From contig JAAYSR010000070.1 in NCBI GenBank assembly GCA_012518325.1, positions 1 through 21,847 of the forward strand: 21,847 nt of DNA. Direction: 5' to 3'. The notes beneath the pieces were generated by a model. That model did not search any database. It saw only the letters and a program-made list of their open reading frames with translations, and was not told where the DNA came from. The DNA comes from Bacillota bacterium (lineage in GTDB: Bacteria; Bacillota; Limnochordia; Darwinibacteriales; Darwinibacteriaceae). The position numbers and the translations under genes were made by a program. Each line of letters starts with the position of its first letter. The first letter of the stretch is position 1. This document shows, in pieces, positions 14,802 through 21,847 of this stretch.

Positions 14802-15536
14802 ATGTATCCAATCGCGTTCAGCATCGGCTCCATCGATATTTACTGGTACGGGATCCTCATGGGCTGCACCTTTGTTTCAGCTTACCTCATAGCTCGCTAC
14901 TTTGCCCGCTTCCATGGAGTAGACGAGCAGAAGATCGAAGATCTCTTTTTTATCTCCGGCGTGGTTGGTCTGATCGGCAGCCGCCTTGGAGCGGTGCTGC
15001 CCAATTGGCGCTATTTTCTGGCACATCCGCTGGAGATTTTTTCCCGGGCAGGCATGGCCTCCCATGGAGCCATCATCGCCATCATGATCGCCGGCTATTT
15101 CTACGTCCGCAGGCACAAATTGAACTATTGGCAAATAGCTGACTTTGCAGGGCCCATTTTGTCTGCAGGCCACATCTTCGTGCGCACCGGCAACTTTCTC
15201 AGCGGCGAGCTGTATGGTCCGCCCACCGATCTTCCCTGGGCTGTGGAGTTTCCCAGCAGCTTAGTGCCGGTTCACCCAACGCAGCTCTATGAAGTGCTGG
15301 CATCCATGATCATCCTGCCCTTCGCCTGGAAGTGGGCCAAAAACCCGAAATATCACGGTTATGCGTTCTTCCGCACACTTTTTGTCCATTCCGCGGTGAG
15401 ATTTTTTCTGGACTTCATTCGCCAGCACAGCACCCTCTATGGTCCCTTCGTGCTGAGTCAGATTATTGCCCTGCTGATTTGTGCAGTTACGCTGCCGACA
15501 ATCATCATCCTAGACCGACGCCACAAGCTCAAGTAG
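14802..15536 (+). CDS. lgt: Lgt-family prolipoprotein diacylglyceryl transferase (divergent)
   Basis: Lgt is a membrane enzyme that moves a diacylglyceryl group from phosphatidylglycerol to the lipobox cysteine of prolipoproteins. The 244-residue protein has about seven hydrophobic segments and the family landmarks: Y16, GLIGSRLGAVLPNW, H88 (ASHGAI), R128-T-G-N131-F and G139 (in ELYGPPTDLPWAVEF), HPTQLYE, and R200 near the end. Spacing matches E. coli Lgt, where Y26, H103, R143, N146, G154, R239 and E243 are the equivalents. Two changes stand out: Asp204 replaces the usual Glu (E243), and the usual GNF-x-N-G-E reads GNF-L-S-G-E. The ATG at 14802 has GAGGTG upstream. It diverges from murG, and its 3' end overlaps a convergent gene by 27 nt. 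It could be a second, specialised Lgt. Confidence 0.87.
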   Translation: MYPIAFSIGSIDIYWYGILMGCTFVSAYLIARYFARFHGVDEQKIEDLFFISGVVGLIGSRLGAVLPNWRYFLAHPLEIFSRAGMASHGAIIAIMIAGYFYVRRHKLNYWQIADFAGPILSAGHIFVRTGNFLSGELYGPPTDLPWAVEFPSSLVPVHPTQLYEVLASMIILPFAWKWAKNPKYHGYAFFRTLFVHSAVRFFLDFIRQHSTLYGPFVLSQIIALLICAVTLPTIIILDRRHKLK

Positions 15537-16268
15537 TTCTGCGCTCAGGTGCGGTGTCCAGGGCTGAAGCAGCGTTGCCAACACCCTGGCTTCTCCCGCC
15601 GTGAGCTTTTCTTTATGCTTAATGTACCCCATCACCGCTGCCAGTGCGGTATGGGGTTTTCCTTGCCGCAGGCGGTTTTGCACGTCTGACTGCAAATCCG
15701 CAGCACACTCTGCTGCAGAGCTGCCCCCCAAGTGCTGTGCAAGCCGCCAACATCGCTCTACGAAGCGGTAGGCACTGACCAACCCCTGCCAGCGAAACCG
15801 GTAATCACGTTCCCAGGGCCCCATATACAAAAAATAGACCCGAAGGGCATCTGCGCCGAAATCGTCGATCAGTTCAGGTAGGGAATCAGCGCCGTCATCG
15901 AGCAGGCGTCCGCAAAGGAAAAATTCCCTGGCCTGCAGGAGCCCACGGTGTGCCTGTACATAGTCCCGAGGCACAACTGCCCAAGTAAAGGCCTGCTGCG
16001 GCTGAGCTTCCCGGGCTTTGAGCCCCAGCTCTTCGGCATCTGCCAGCCAGCTTTCCCTGCAGTTGAGCAGCGAGATGGTCGTAGGGGCGGCGCCCATTGT
16101 CCGGCTGAAGAAGTCCGCAAGTACCATGAGGCGGGCATTTTCCAGCCCCAAGCTTTCGTCTGCCAGGGGAACAAGCACTGCACAGGCATGCGGCCTTGCT
16201 GAACTTGACTCTAACGCCCAGCGCTCTTGCCATTTCTTCTCAACCATGCCATGATTATAGCGTAACAT
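15510..16268 (-). CDS. Miniature leucyl-tRNA synthetase-like protein lacking HIGH and KMSKS
   Basis: The 252-residue protein looks like a class I synthetase of the LeuRS type reduced to pieces. Residues 4-17 (YNHGMVEKKWQERW) match the LeuRS N-terminal YNH..IE.KWQ..W. At about 30-60 the HIGH-containing region is replaced by VLVPLADESLGLENAR. At 137-176, FGADALRVYFLYMGPWERDY and a following RF..R.WRL segment match the part after KMSKS, but the KMSKS position reads LLDDGADSL. The C-terminus (HTALAAVMGYIKH, LLQPWTPHLSAELLEL) matches the LeuRS anticodon-binding domain. The CP1 editing domain is absent. It therefore cannot be a normal synthetase. The start at 16268 is chosen because YNH is conserved; its ribosome-binding site is weak. 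It lies 13 bp after yunB, and its 3' end overlaps lgt. It may be a functional pseudoenzyme, or less likely a decaying gene. The homology call is from pattern recognition. Confidence 0.75.
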   Translation of the reverse strand: MLRYNHGMVEKKWQERWALESSSARPHACAVLVPLADESLGLENARLMVLADFFSRTMGAAPTTISLLNCRESWLADAEELGLKAREAQPQQAFTWAVVPRDYVQAHRGLLQAREFFLCGRLLDDGADSLPELIDDFGADALRVYFLYMGPWERDYRFRWQGLVSAYRFVERCWRLAQHLGGSSAAECAADLQSDVQNRLRQGKPHTALAAVMGYIKHKEKLTAGEARVLATLLQPWTPHLSAELLELVASV

Positions 16269-16281
16269 AGAAGGTGTTCAC

Positions 16282-16950
16282 TCACTTTAACGGAAATTCC
16301 AGGCGCCCGTCGGAACTGAGCAGATTGCCCTGACCGGTGAAGTACCAAGTAGGCACTGTTCCAATAAACACTTCTTCCAAGATGGGAACCTGGGTGGAAA
16401 CCAGGATATCTTCTGACACTAAGGGCACAGCCACCCGCATCACAACCTGTATATCCAAAAGCACGCGGTGCCAGGTCTGGTTAATCCCGGCACTTTCAAA
16501 ACTGGCCACAGGCGTTGTGGTGAGTCCGCCAAGAGGTATCATGCGCACAGGAATACCTGGTCCCCAGGAAGCCAGAAAGTCCAGTCCGGTAAGCTGGCCC
16601 AGGGGAATTGGAAAAACCTCTTCGCCCATGTTATTGAGGGTCTGCAATATTTTATGTGTAGCCTGGCTGCTCACCCGGTTGACTTCCCCCATATCATACT
16701 GAATCGCCTGTAAATTGCCTTCGCCGTCCCGAACCAGGTGTGCCATGGTTGTGCTGCTGAGGCTGACAGCCATCATTTCCTCCACAGCCACATTAATAGC
16801 CCTGGTCGCCAGGCTGACAGCCCTTGTTTCGGCCCAGGTGCGCAGCACCGGTGCCAGGCGTCTCTCTGCAATCATCAGCGCCAGCACCGAAAACAGGACC
16901 AGAATGAACAGCACCAGGCCTAGATAGGTGCGCCAAGTAAATCTTATCAC
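16282..16950 (-). CDS. yunB: Sporulation protein YunB family
   Basis: YunB is a membrane-anchored protein needed for efficient sporulation in Bacillus, where it is made in the mother cell under sigma-E. The 222-residue product has one N-terminal membrane helix (about residues 8-27) and an extracytoplasmic domain. Family features include the segment NVAVEEMMA, the Asp-Met-Gly-Glu-Val-Asn stretch near residue 87, and SFESAGINQTWHRVLLDIQV. The GTG start at 16950 has GAGAGGTG upstream. It diverges from a class A PBP gene and is followed 13 bp later by the LeuRS-like gene, so the two are probably co-transcribed. It is the clearest sign in the window that the organism is a spore former. Confidence 0.88.
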   Translation of the reverse strand: MIRFTWRTYLGLVLFILVLFSVLALMIAERRLAPVLRTWAETRAVSLATRAINVAVEEMMAVSLSSTTMAHLVRDGEGNLQAIQYDMGEVNRVSSQATHKILQTLNNMGEEVFPIPLGQLTGLDFLASWGPGIPVRMIPLGGLTTTPVASFESAGINQTWHRVLLDIQVVMRVAVPLVSEDILVSTQVPILEEVFIGTVPTWYFTGQGNLLSSDGRLEFPLK

Positions 16951-17069
16951 GTACCTTCACCTCTCACAAGTGTTCACAACTTTGGGGCCAGGGACCCTAG
17001 GTGATTCAGATTATTTGGCGAAGTTATATGTTATAATAAGACCATGAAATAACCCCCGGGGGTGTCAGT
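16951..17069. promoter_or_regulatory. Divergent yunB / PBP promoter region
   Basis: On the plus strand a perfect TATAAT (17032-17037) is preceded by TGT, giving an extended -10 promoter for the PBP gene with a leader of about 26 nt; no good -35 box was seen. On the minus strand CATATAAC (17023-17030) partly resembles a sigma-E -10 element and could serve yunB, but a matching -35 is unclear. The PBP ribosome-binding site GGGGGTG is the right half of a CCCCCGGGGG sequence. Confidence 0.5.
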
Positions 17070-19091
17070 GTGAAAAGAAAGACCATTCTTATATATGTAC
17101 TAGTGATTCTGGGATCAACGTTGTTTGGAGCCGGCATCGGCGTTCTTGCCGCTTATCTCCGCAGTGCTCCCAGCCTCGACCAGGTCAACATCCATCAGAA
17201 CTTTACTACTTACATCTATGACATTAAGGGTCGATTAATCACGGATCTGTATAAAGAAAACCGAATCCCCGTGGACATTACTGAACTTCCGGATCATGTC
17301 AAGAATGCGGTTGTAGCCATAGAAGATGACCAGTTCTACAATCATCACGGCATCAACTTTATTGCCTTCGGCCGGGCGATCTTGGTCAACCTCAGGGACT
17401 GGAGCTTCAGCCAGGGCGGAGGGACAATCACAATGCAGCTGGCCCGCAATGTATTTCTGACTCAAAAGAAGACGATCATGCGGAAGCTTGAGGAATTCCT
17501 CTGGGCAGTGCAAATTGAACGGAAGTACTCCAAGGATGAAATCCTGGAAGCTTATCTGAACGAGTTTTATCTAAATCATGGGGCCTACGGCATTGAGGCA
17601 GGCGCCCGCACCTTTTTCGGCAAATCGGCAAAGGATCTGACGCTGAGCGAAGCGGCCATGATCGCAGGAGTAATTCGCTGGCCCAGCCGTTATTCTCCCT
17701 TTATCAATCCCGATATAGCCATAGACCGCCGCAACTTCGTCCTCAGCCGCATGGAAGAAGTGGGATACATAACGGCCGCTGAGGCCGAAGCCGCCAAGGC
17801 GGAGCCTTTGAATCTGGCTGAACGCCAGCAGCGCGTTGTAGAGGCCAGCTATTTCGTAGACTACGTAATTGGCCAACTGGTTGAACGCTATGGTGAAGCC
17901 GCCGTGTTCAGCGGGGGCCTGCGTGTCTACACAACGCTGGACTTGGATATGCAAAGGGCGGCTGAAAAGGCGTTAGCTGAGGGTCTGCCCAAGAATAACT
18001 CCCATGACGGTCCCCTCACCCAGCCTCAGGGGGCAGTGTTGGCCATGGTTCCGCAGACAGGTGAGATCAGGGTCATGGTTGGGGGCCGGGGCGAGGACAG
18101 TTTTAACCGCTGCGTGCAAGCTCTGCGTTCGCCAGGTTCAGCAATAAAAATCTTCCCGTATACTGCAGCTATTGACCAAGGCATCACTGTGGCCGATGTC
18201 TATATGGATGAACCGACTGAGTTTGTCACCATCACGGGAGAAGTCTGGTCCCCCCGCAACTATTACGAAACATTCGCGGGAGAAGTCACTGTACGGGAGG
18301 CCCTGGAGGATTCCTTGAACGTCATCGCCGCCCAGATCGTGGACCAGCTTGGTCCCCAAACCGTCATTGACTATGCGAAAAAGATGGGAATCACCACCTT
18401 TGTAGAGCAAGGACGGGTCAATGATGTAGGCCTGGCCCCACTGGCTTTGGGAGGCATGACCAAGGGCGTGAGTCTCCTCGAGCTGGCAACCGCCTACGGC
18501 GTCCTGGCCAACCAGGGCATTAAGGTCGAGCCCCTCTCCATTTTGAAGGTGACTGATGCCAACGGCAATGTGCTGGAACAGAACAGCACCCGTTTAGAGG
18601 TTGTTCTCAGTGAGCAAACCTCCTACATTATGACAGATATGCTGCGTGGCGTTATTGAGCGGGGCACTGGCAAGAACGCCAACATCGGCCGGCCCGCTGC
18701 AGGAAAAACCGGCACCCACTCAGACTACCAGGATGCCTGGTTTGTGGGTTACACACCTGATTTGGTGAGTGTGGTCTGGTTTGGCGAGGACACCCCCCGC
18801 CGCATGGTCTACGGAGGTGTGCGCTACGGATCCTGGAATGCCGCTACGATCTGGGGCGACTTTATGCGGGAAGCGCTTAAGGATACGCCCATCAGGGATT
18901 TCCCCAAGCCCAGCGGACTGGTTGAAGGTGTGCTGATCGACACCAAGACCGGGCTCTTAGTCACAGATGACTGCAACCTGCCTCCCGATGAAGTGAGGCG
19001 CGAAATCTTCATAGCAGGTACAGAACCGACCGAAATCTCGCCCCGCTGCTCCCAGCCTTGGTGGCAGAGCATCCCATTCCTGCAGAGATAA
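17070..19091 (+). CDS. Class A penicillin-binding protein (transglycosylase/transpeptidase, PBP1A type)
   Basis: This bifunctional enzyme polymerises lipid II into glycan strands and cross-links the peptides. The 673-residue protein has a short basic N-terminus and one membrane helix (about 5-28). The GT51 domain has catalytic Glu85 in EDDQFYNHHG and GGGTITMQLARN. The transpeptidase domain has the active-site S357-A-I-K360, S415-L-N and K546-T-G-T motifs. All catalytic motifs are intact. The first is SAIK followed by IFPY rather than the commoner S-T/A-F-K-P, a mild variant. The GTG start at 17070 follows GGGGGTG by about 5 nt. There is no obvious C-terminal PASTA or fibronectin extension. 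It is transcribed away from yunB and ends at a bidirectional terminator. Given the neighbour, a sporulation-linked role is possible but unproven. Confidence 0.94.
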   Translation: MKRKTILIYVLVILGSTLFGAGIGVLAAYLRSAPSLDQVNIHQNFTTYIYDIKGRLITDLYKENRIPVDITELPDHVKNAVVAIEDDQFYNHHGINFIAFGRAILVNLRDWSFSQGGGTITMQLARNVFLTQKKTIMRKLEEFLWAVQIERKYSKDEILEAYLNEFYLNHGAYGIEAGARTFFGKSAKDLTLSEAAMIAGVIRWPSRYSPFINPDIAIDRRNFVLSRMEEVGYITAAEAEAAKAEPLNLAERQQRVVEASYFVDYVIGQLVERYGEAAVFSGGLRVYTTLDLDMQRAAEKALAEGLPKNNSHDGPLTQPQGAVLAMVPQTGEIRVMVGGRGEDSFNRCVQALRSPGSAIKIFPYTAAIDQGITVADVYMDEPTEFVTITGEVWSPRNYYETFAGEVTVREALEDSLNVIAAQIVDQLGPQTVIDYAKKMGITTFVEQGRVNDVGLAPLALGGMTKGVSLLELATAYGVLANQGIKVEPLSILKVTDANGNVLEQNSTRLEVVLSEQTSYIMTDMLRGVIERGTGKNANIGRPAAGKTGTHSDYQDAWFVGYTPDLVSVVWFGEDTPRRMVYGGVRYGSWNAATIWGDFMREALKDTPIRDFPKPSGLVEGVLIDTKTGLLVTDDCNLPPDEVRREIFIAGTEPTEISPRCSQPWWQSIPFLQR

Positions 19092-19100
19092 GAGGTATCA

Positions 19101-19146
19101 AAAAAGGGGAAGGAGCTCACACTTCGTTGAGCCTGCTTCCCCTTTT
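19101..19146. terminator. Bidirectional terminator between PBP gene and lepB
   Basis: An 11-bp outer stem (19102-19112 with 19136-19146; AAAAGGGGAAG against CTTCCCCTTTT) encloses an inner GCTCA/TGAGC stem (19115-19119 with 19128-19132). A and T runs at the two ends allow termination of both the PBP gene (+) and lepB (-), which converge here. Confidence 0.82.
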
Positions 19147-19160
19147 CTGATCCTGTTGCA

Positions 19161-19664
19161 TTAGACGCCGCTGATTCTGTTCAGGGGCCAATACCTAAAG
19201 ATGGCCCTCCCCACAATATTCTTAACCGGCAAGAAACCCACAGTTCCCCGGCTGTCATTGCTGCGGGGCCTATTGTCGCCCATCACCCAGACATGCCCCT
19301 CCGGCACTCGAAACGGTCCCCAGTTCATGTTCGTTTTATTGTCTACATAAGGTTCGTCAATGGCCTCGCCATTTACATGGATGACGCCGTTGCGCTCTTC
19401 AATGGTATCTCCGCCTACGGCGATAATCCGCTTAATGAATCTCGCGCCAGGCACGTTCAGCACAATGATCTCTCCCCGCCGGGGCTCTCTGAATCGATAG
19501 GTCAGTTTGTCCACCATCAGCCTTTCGCCGTGCATGAGCGTGTTTTCCATCGACGCACCGTCCACCCTGAAGGACTGTGCCACAAACACGATGATGAAAA
19601 GGGCTAAAACAACTGCGCCGCCCAGGGGCCGAATCCATTCTCTCCATAGATAAGACCAGTTCAC
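19161..19664 (-). CDS. lepB: Signal peptidase I
   Basis: Type I signal peptidase is a membrane serine protease that removes signal peptides from exported proteins. The product (about 167 residues) has one N-terminal membrane helix (roughly residues 15-31). It has the catalytic Ser38 in GASMENTL, the catalytic Lys78 in RFIKRIIAVGGD, and the conserved GDNRPRSNDSR box near the end. The size and single helix are typical of Gram-positive enzymes. The GTG at 19664 is preferred because GAGGTG lies 6 nt upstream. Another GTG at 19673 would add three residues but lacks a well-placed ribosome-binding site. It lies 75 bp after mutS2 with no terminator between, so it may be read with mutS2. Confidence 0.94.
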   Translation of the reverse strand: MNWSYLWREWIRPLGGAVVLALFIIVFVAQSFRVDGASMENTLMHGERLMVDKLTYRFREPRRGEIIVLNVPGARFIKRIIAVGGDTIEERNGVIHVNGEAIDEPYVDNKTNMNWGPFRVPEGHVWVMGDNRPRSNDSRGTVGFLPVKNIVGRAIFRYWPLNRISGV

Positions 19665-19739
19665 CTTGTCCACCTCAATTCCACTAATCCATTCTTTGAT
19701 AGCATTCGAGCTGTAATGTTAAAAGCTGGGTATCTAAGT

Positions 19740-21847
19740 TCAGCTGGGCAGATGAATGTCTACAACTGTGACCCCGTGCCCTCCCTCGCTGGGAGCTCCG
19801 TAGCGAAATGCCTGCACATGAGGGTGCGTGCCGAGGTACTGATGGATTGCCTCGCCAAGCGCGCCCGTTCCCTTGCCGTGGATCAGGTGCACCCTGCCCA
19901 GTGATGACAGGAAAGCGTCATCCAGATACTTGTCCACAATTGCGAGGCCCTCTTCCACAGTCTTGCCCCTGAGGTCAATCTCACTGCGAATAGTACGACT
20001 CTTGGACAAGTGGGCCCTGCCGGTGCCTCCGCCTCCCCGACGCACCTGGGGTTTGGCCTCTCTTGCCTCAATCCGCTCCAGATCATCCACCTTGACCGTG
20101 ATCTTCATGATGCCTGCCTGAATCAAAACGTCACCGCCGGCTGTAGGCGGCTCCAGCACAAATCCATTCTGCCTCAGGCTCTTGATGCGGACCTCTTCTC
20201 CGGGTTTGAGATTGGCCGGTCCCTGGGCCTTGGGTCTTTCCTTACGCTGCTTGCTTAAGGCTTCCCTCCTGGAGGCAATCTCCTCCCGGTACTCCTTCAC
20301 ATTTGTTTCCAGCTCTTCCCGTCCCATGCGGCGTACCTGCCCAAGGATGGCATTGATTTCTGACTGGGCTTCCTCCAGCAGGCGCTGGGCATCAGCCCGG
20401 GCCTGATCCAGGAGTTCCGTCCGCTTTGCCTCCAACTCCTGCAGTTTCCGCTCGTATGTTGCCCTAAGCTCCTCTTGTTCTCTGCGGAGGTTCTCGGCTG
20501 CGGCCCGATCCCGTTCAGCCTGCCGGCGATTGGTCTCCATTTCACCTATCATATCTTCAACCTGCAGATGCTCCGAAGACAGCAGCTGCTGTGCCTGCTC
20601 GATTATGTCTTCGCTTAGGCCAAGCCGCCGGGATATTGCAAAGGCGTTGCTCTTGCCTGGAATTCCGATGGAAAGGCGGTAGGTCGGCCTTAATGTCTTC
20701 AGATCGAACTCTACGCTGGCATTTTCCACCCCTTCGTGGGTATAGGCATAGCTTTTCAAGTCTGAATAGTGCGTTGTGGCAATAGTATGGACTCCCCGGC
20801 TGCGCAGGTGCTCCAAAATAGCTGTGGCCAGAGCTGCGCCTTCAGTGGGGTCTGTGCCTGCACCGAGCTCATCCAAGAGCACCAGTGAATTCTTTTTCAG
20901 ATCATCCAAGACGCCCACGATAGTTGTCATGTGGGACGAGAAGGTGCTAAGACTCTGCTCAATGCTCTGCTCATCGCCAATGTCAGCATAGATCCCCTCG
21001 AATACTGCAAGTTCGGAACCTGGTTCGGCGGGAACATGCAGCCCGGCCTGGGCCATCAGCGACAGCAAACCCACTGTTTTGAGGGTCACAGTCTTGCCTC
21101 CAGTGTTAGGCCCGGTAATTACCAGAACATGGAATTCATTGCCAAGCCAGATATCAATAGGCACAACCTTTCCCTTAAGCAGAGGATGCCTCCCCTGTTT
21201 GATGTTAATGCGCCCTTGATCGTTCATCACAGGTTCTACCCCGTCTACGGCCCGGCTGTAGCGGGCCTTGGCAAAGATGCAGTCCAGCTCCGTTACAATC
21301 TGCAAATTGTTTAGTATAACTGCGCTGTATTCTGCAACTTCCGCTGTCAGGCCCTTGAGTATCCTTTGCACCTCCGCCTGTTCCTGCTGCTCCGCCACGT
21401 TGAGATCATTGTTCAGCTCCACTGCAAAAGCGGGCTCCATGAATAAGGTGGCGCCGCTGCCGGACTGATCATGGACAATTCCTTGAAACTTGCTGCGGTA
21501 CTCCGCCTTCACGGGTACAACATAGCGTCCGTTACGCACAGTAATAATGGGATCTTGCAGAATCTTGGCCATGGCGGAAGAATGAACCAGGCTGTCCAGG
21601 CGCTCGCGAATGCGGTTGGCCAAGGTGCGCATCTTGCTCCGAATGCGCCCTAGTTCAGGCGAGGCCGAATCTTTGACATGCCCCTCCGGATCGATGCACC
21701 GTTCAATCTCCGCCTTTAAGCTTGGCAGGGGGGTCAGGCCCGCAGCAAGTTCGGCAAGTGGACCTTCTTCATCGTCCAAATACTTTCTGAGCTGGGCAGC
21801 GCAGTACAAAAAGTCTGCGATGGGCAAAAACTGGTCTGCGTCCAGAA
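19740..21847 (-). CDS. mutS2: MutS2 ATPase/endonuclease (partial, N-terminus beyond window)
   Basis: MutS2 is a MutS-related ATPase reported to suppress recombination and, in Bacillus, to act on collided ribosomes. The frame is open to the right edge, so about the first 80-90 residues of a roughly 780-residue family are missing; the TTG at 21827 is an internal codon, not the start. Visible parts are the core/clamp region, Walker A TGPNTGGKTVTLK, Walker B LVLLDELGAGTDPTEGAALA, the THY switch-like segment, a long Glu/Arg-rich coiled coil, and a C-terminal Smr domain with EIDLRGKTVEEGL and HLIHGKGTGALGEAI. The Smr motifs look intact. It ends with TGA at 19740. Confidence 0.95.
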   Translation of the reverse strand, partial: LDADQFLPIADFLYCAAQLRKYLDDEEGPLAELAAGLTPLPSLKAEIERCIDPEGHVKDSASPELGRIRSKMRTLANRIRERLDSLVHSSAMAKILQDPIITVRNGRYVVPVKAEYRSKFQGIVHDQSGSGATLFMEPAFAVELNNDLNVAEQQEQAEVQRILKGLTAEVAEYSAVILNNLQIVTELDCIFAKARYSRAVDGVEPVMNDQGRINIKQGRHPLLKGKVVPIDIWLGNEFHVLVITGPNTGGKTVTLKTVGLLSLMAQAGLHVPAEPGSELAVFEGIYADIGDEQSIEQSLSTFSSHMTTIVGVLDDLKKNSLVLLDELGAGTDPTEGAALATAILEHLRSRGVHTIATTHYSDLKSYAYTHEGVENASVEFDLKTLRPTYRLSIGIPGKSNAFAISRRLGLSEDIIEQAQQLLSSEHLQVEDMIGEMETNRRQAERDRAAAENLRREQEELRATYERKLQELEAKRTELLDQARADAQRLLEEAQSEINAILGQVRRMGREELETNVKEYREEIASRREALSKQRKERPKAQGPANLKPGEEVRIKSLRQNGFVLEPPTAGGDVLIQAGIMKITVKVDDLERIEAREAKPQVRRGGGGTGRAHLSKSRTIRSEIDLRGKTVEEGLAIVDKYLDDAFLSSLGRVHLIHGKGTGALGEAIHQYLGTHPHVQAFRYGAPSEGGHGVTVVDIHLPS

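Noticed and set aside
16245..16259. TATAAT 6 nt before an internal ATG of the LeuRS-like gene, suggesting a leaderless start
   Set aside because: TATAAT here encodes the conserved Tyr-Asn of the LeuRS-like YNH motif, and no good -35 box lies upstream. The upstream ATG gives better family agreement.
17053..17062. CCCCCGGGGG in front of the PBP start as a ribosome-binding-site-hiding hairpin
   Set aside because: With no spacer the repeat can form only about three base pairs around a 4-nt loop. It is a sequence curiosity, not a convincing regulatory hairpin.
19665..19739. Separate promoter for lepB in the mutS2-lepB gap
   Set aside because: Only a poor TTTAAC/TATCAA pair was found at 16-nt spacing; not strong enough to call.

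Overview
This window reads as an ordinary chromosomal core region of a low-to-mid G+C Bacillota (Firmicutes), most likely a Clostridia-type, anaerobic, endospore-forming lineage. The evidence is the gene content. A YunB-family sporulation protein points to spore formation. A class II superoxide reductase and a pyruvate phosphate dikinase fit an anaerobe. The order yebC, ruvC, ruvA, ruvB, recO, glyQ, glyS, ppdK, dnaG is familiar from Clostridia. Genus or species cannot be told from the sequence alone. No rRNA, tRNA, CRISPR array, insertion sequence or phage gene was seen.

Left half (1-12401), all on the minus strand, in transcription order: a 63-residue zinc-ribbon protein and a PrsW-family intramembrane protease; then yebC, a 37-codon single-pass membrane peptide and a terminator; then ruvC-ruvA-ruvB-recO with overlapping or near-overlapping ends (Holliday-junction processing and recombination mediator); then a consensus-like promoter and glyQ-glyS (two-subunit glycyl-tRNA synthetase); then ppdK; then a strong terminator only about 24 nt before dnaG. 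dnaG runs off the left edge.

Middle (12402-16268): a superoxide reductase gene (+) faces a WrbA-like flavodoxin gene (-) across a perfect 36-nt palindrome that can terminate both. murG (-) lies next, with a divergent lgt-like gene (+). The 3' end of lgt overlaps by 27 nt the convergent 3' end of a 252-codon gene (-). That gene is the most unusual in the window. It looks like a leucyl-tRNA synthetase reduced to its two ends plus the anticodon-binding region, with both ATP-binding signatures (HIGH and KMSKS) missing. It sits 13 bp downstream of yunB and is probably co-transcribed with it.

Right end (16282-21847): yunB (-) diverges from a bifunctional class A penicillin-binding protein gene (+). 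A bidirectional terminator separates the latter from lepB (signal peptidase I, -), which follows mutS2 (-). mutS2 is cut by the right edge.

Functionally the window combines DNA replication and repair (dnaG, ruvABC, recO, mutS2), translation (glyQS, yebC), carbon metabolism (ppdK), oxygen defence (superoxide reductase, wrbA) and cell-envelope assembly or sporulation (murG, lgt, class A PBP, lepB, yunB, prsW). The items most worth following up are the miniature LeuRS-like protein, the zinc-ribbon/PrsW pair, the 37-residue membrane peptide, the terminator placed directly in front of dnaG, and the absence of a T-box leader at glyQS.
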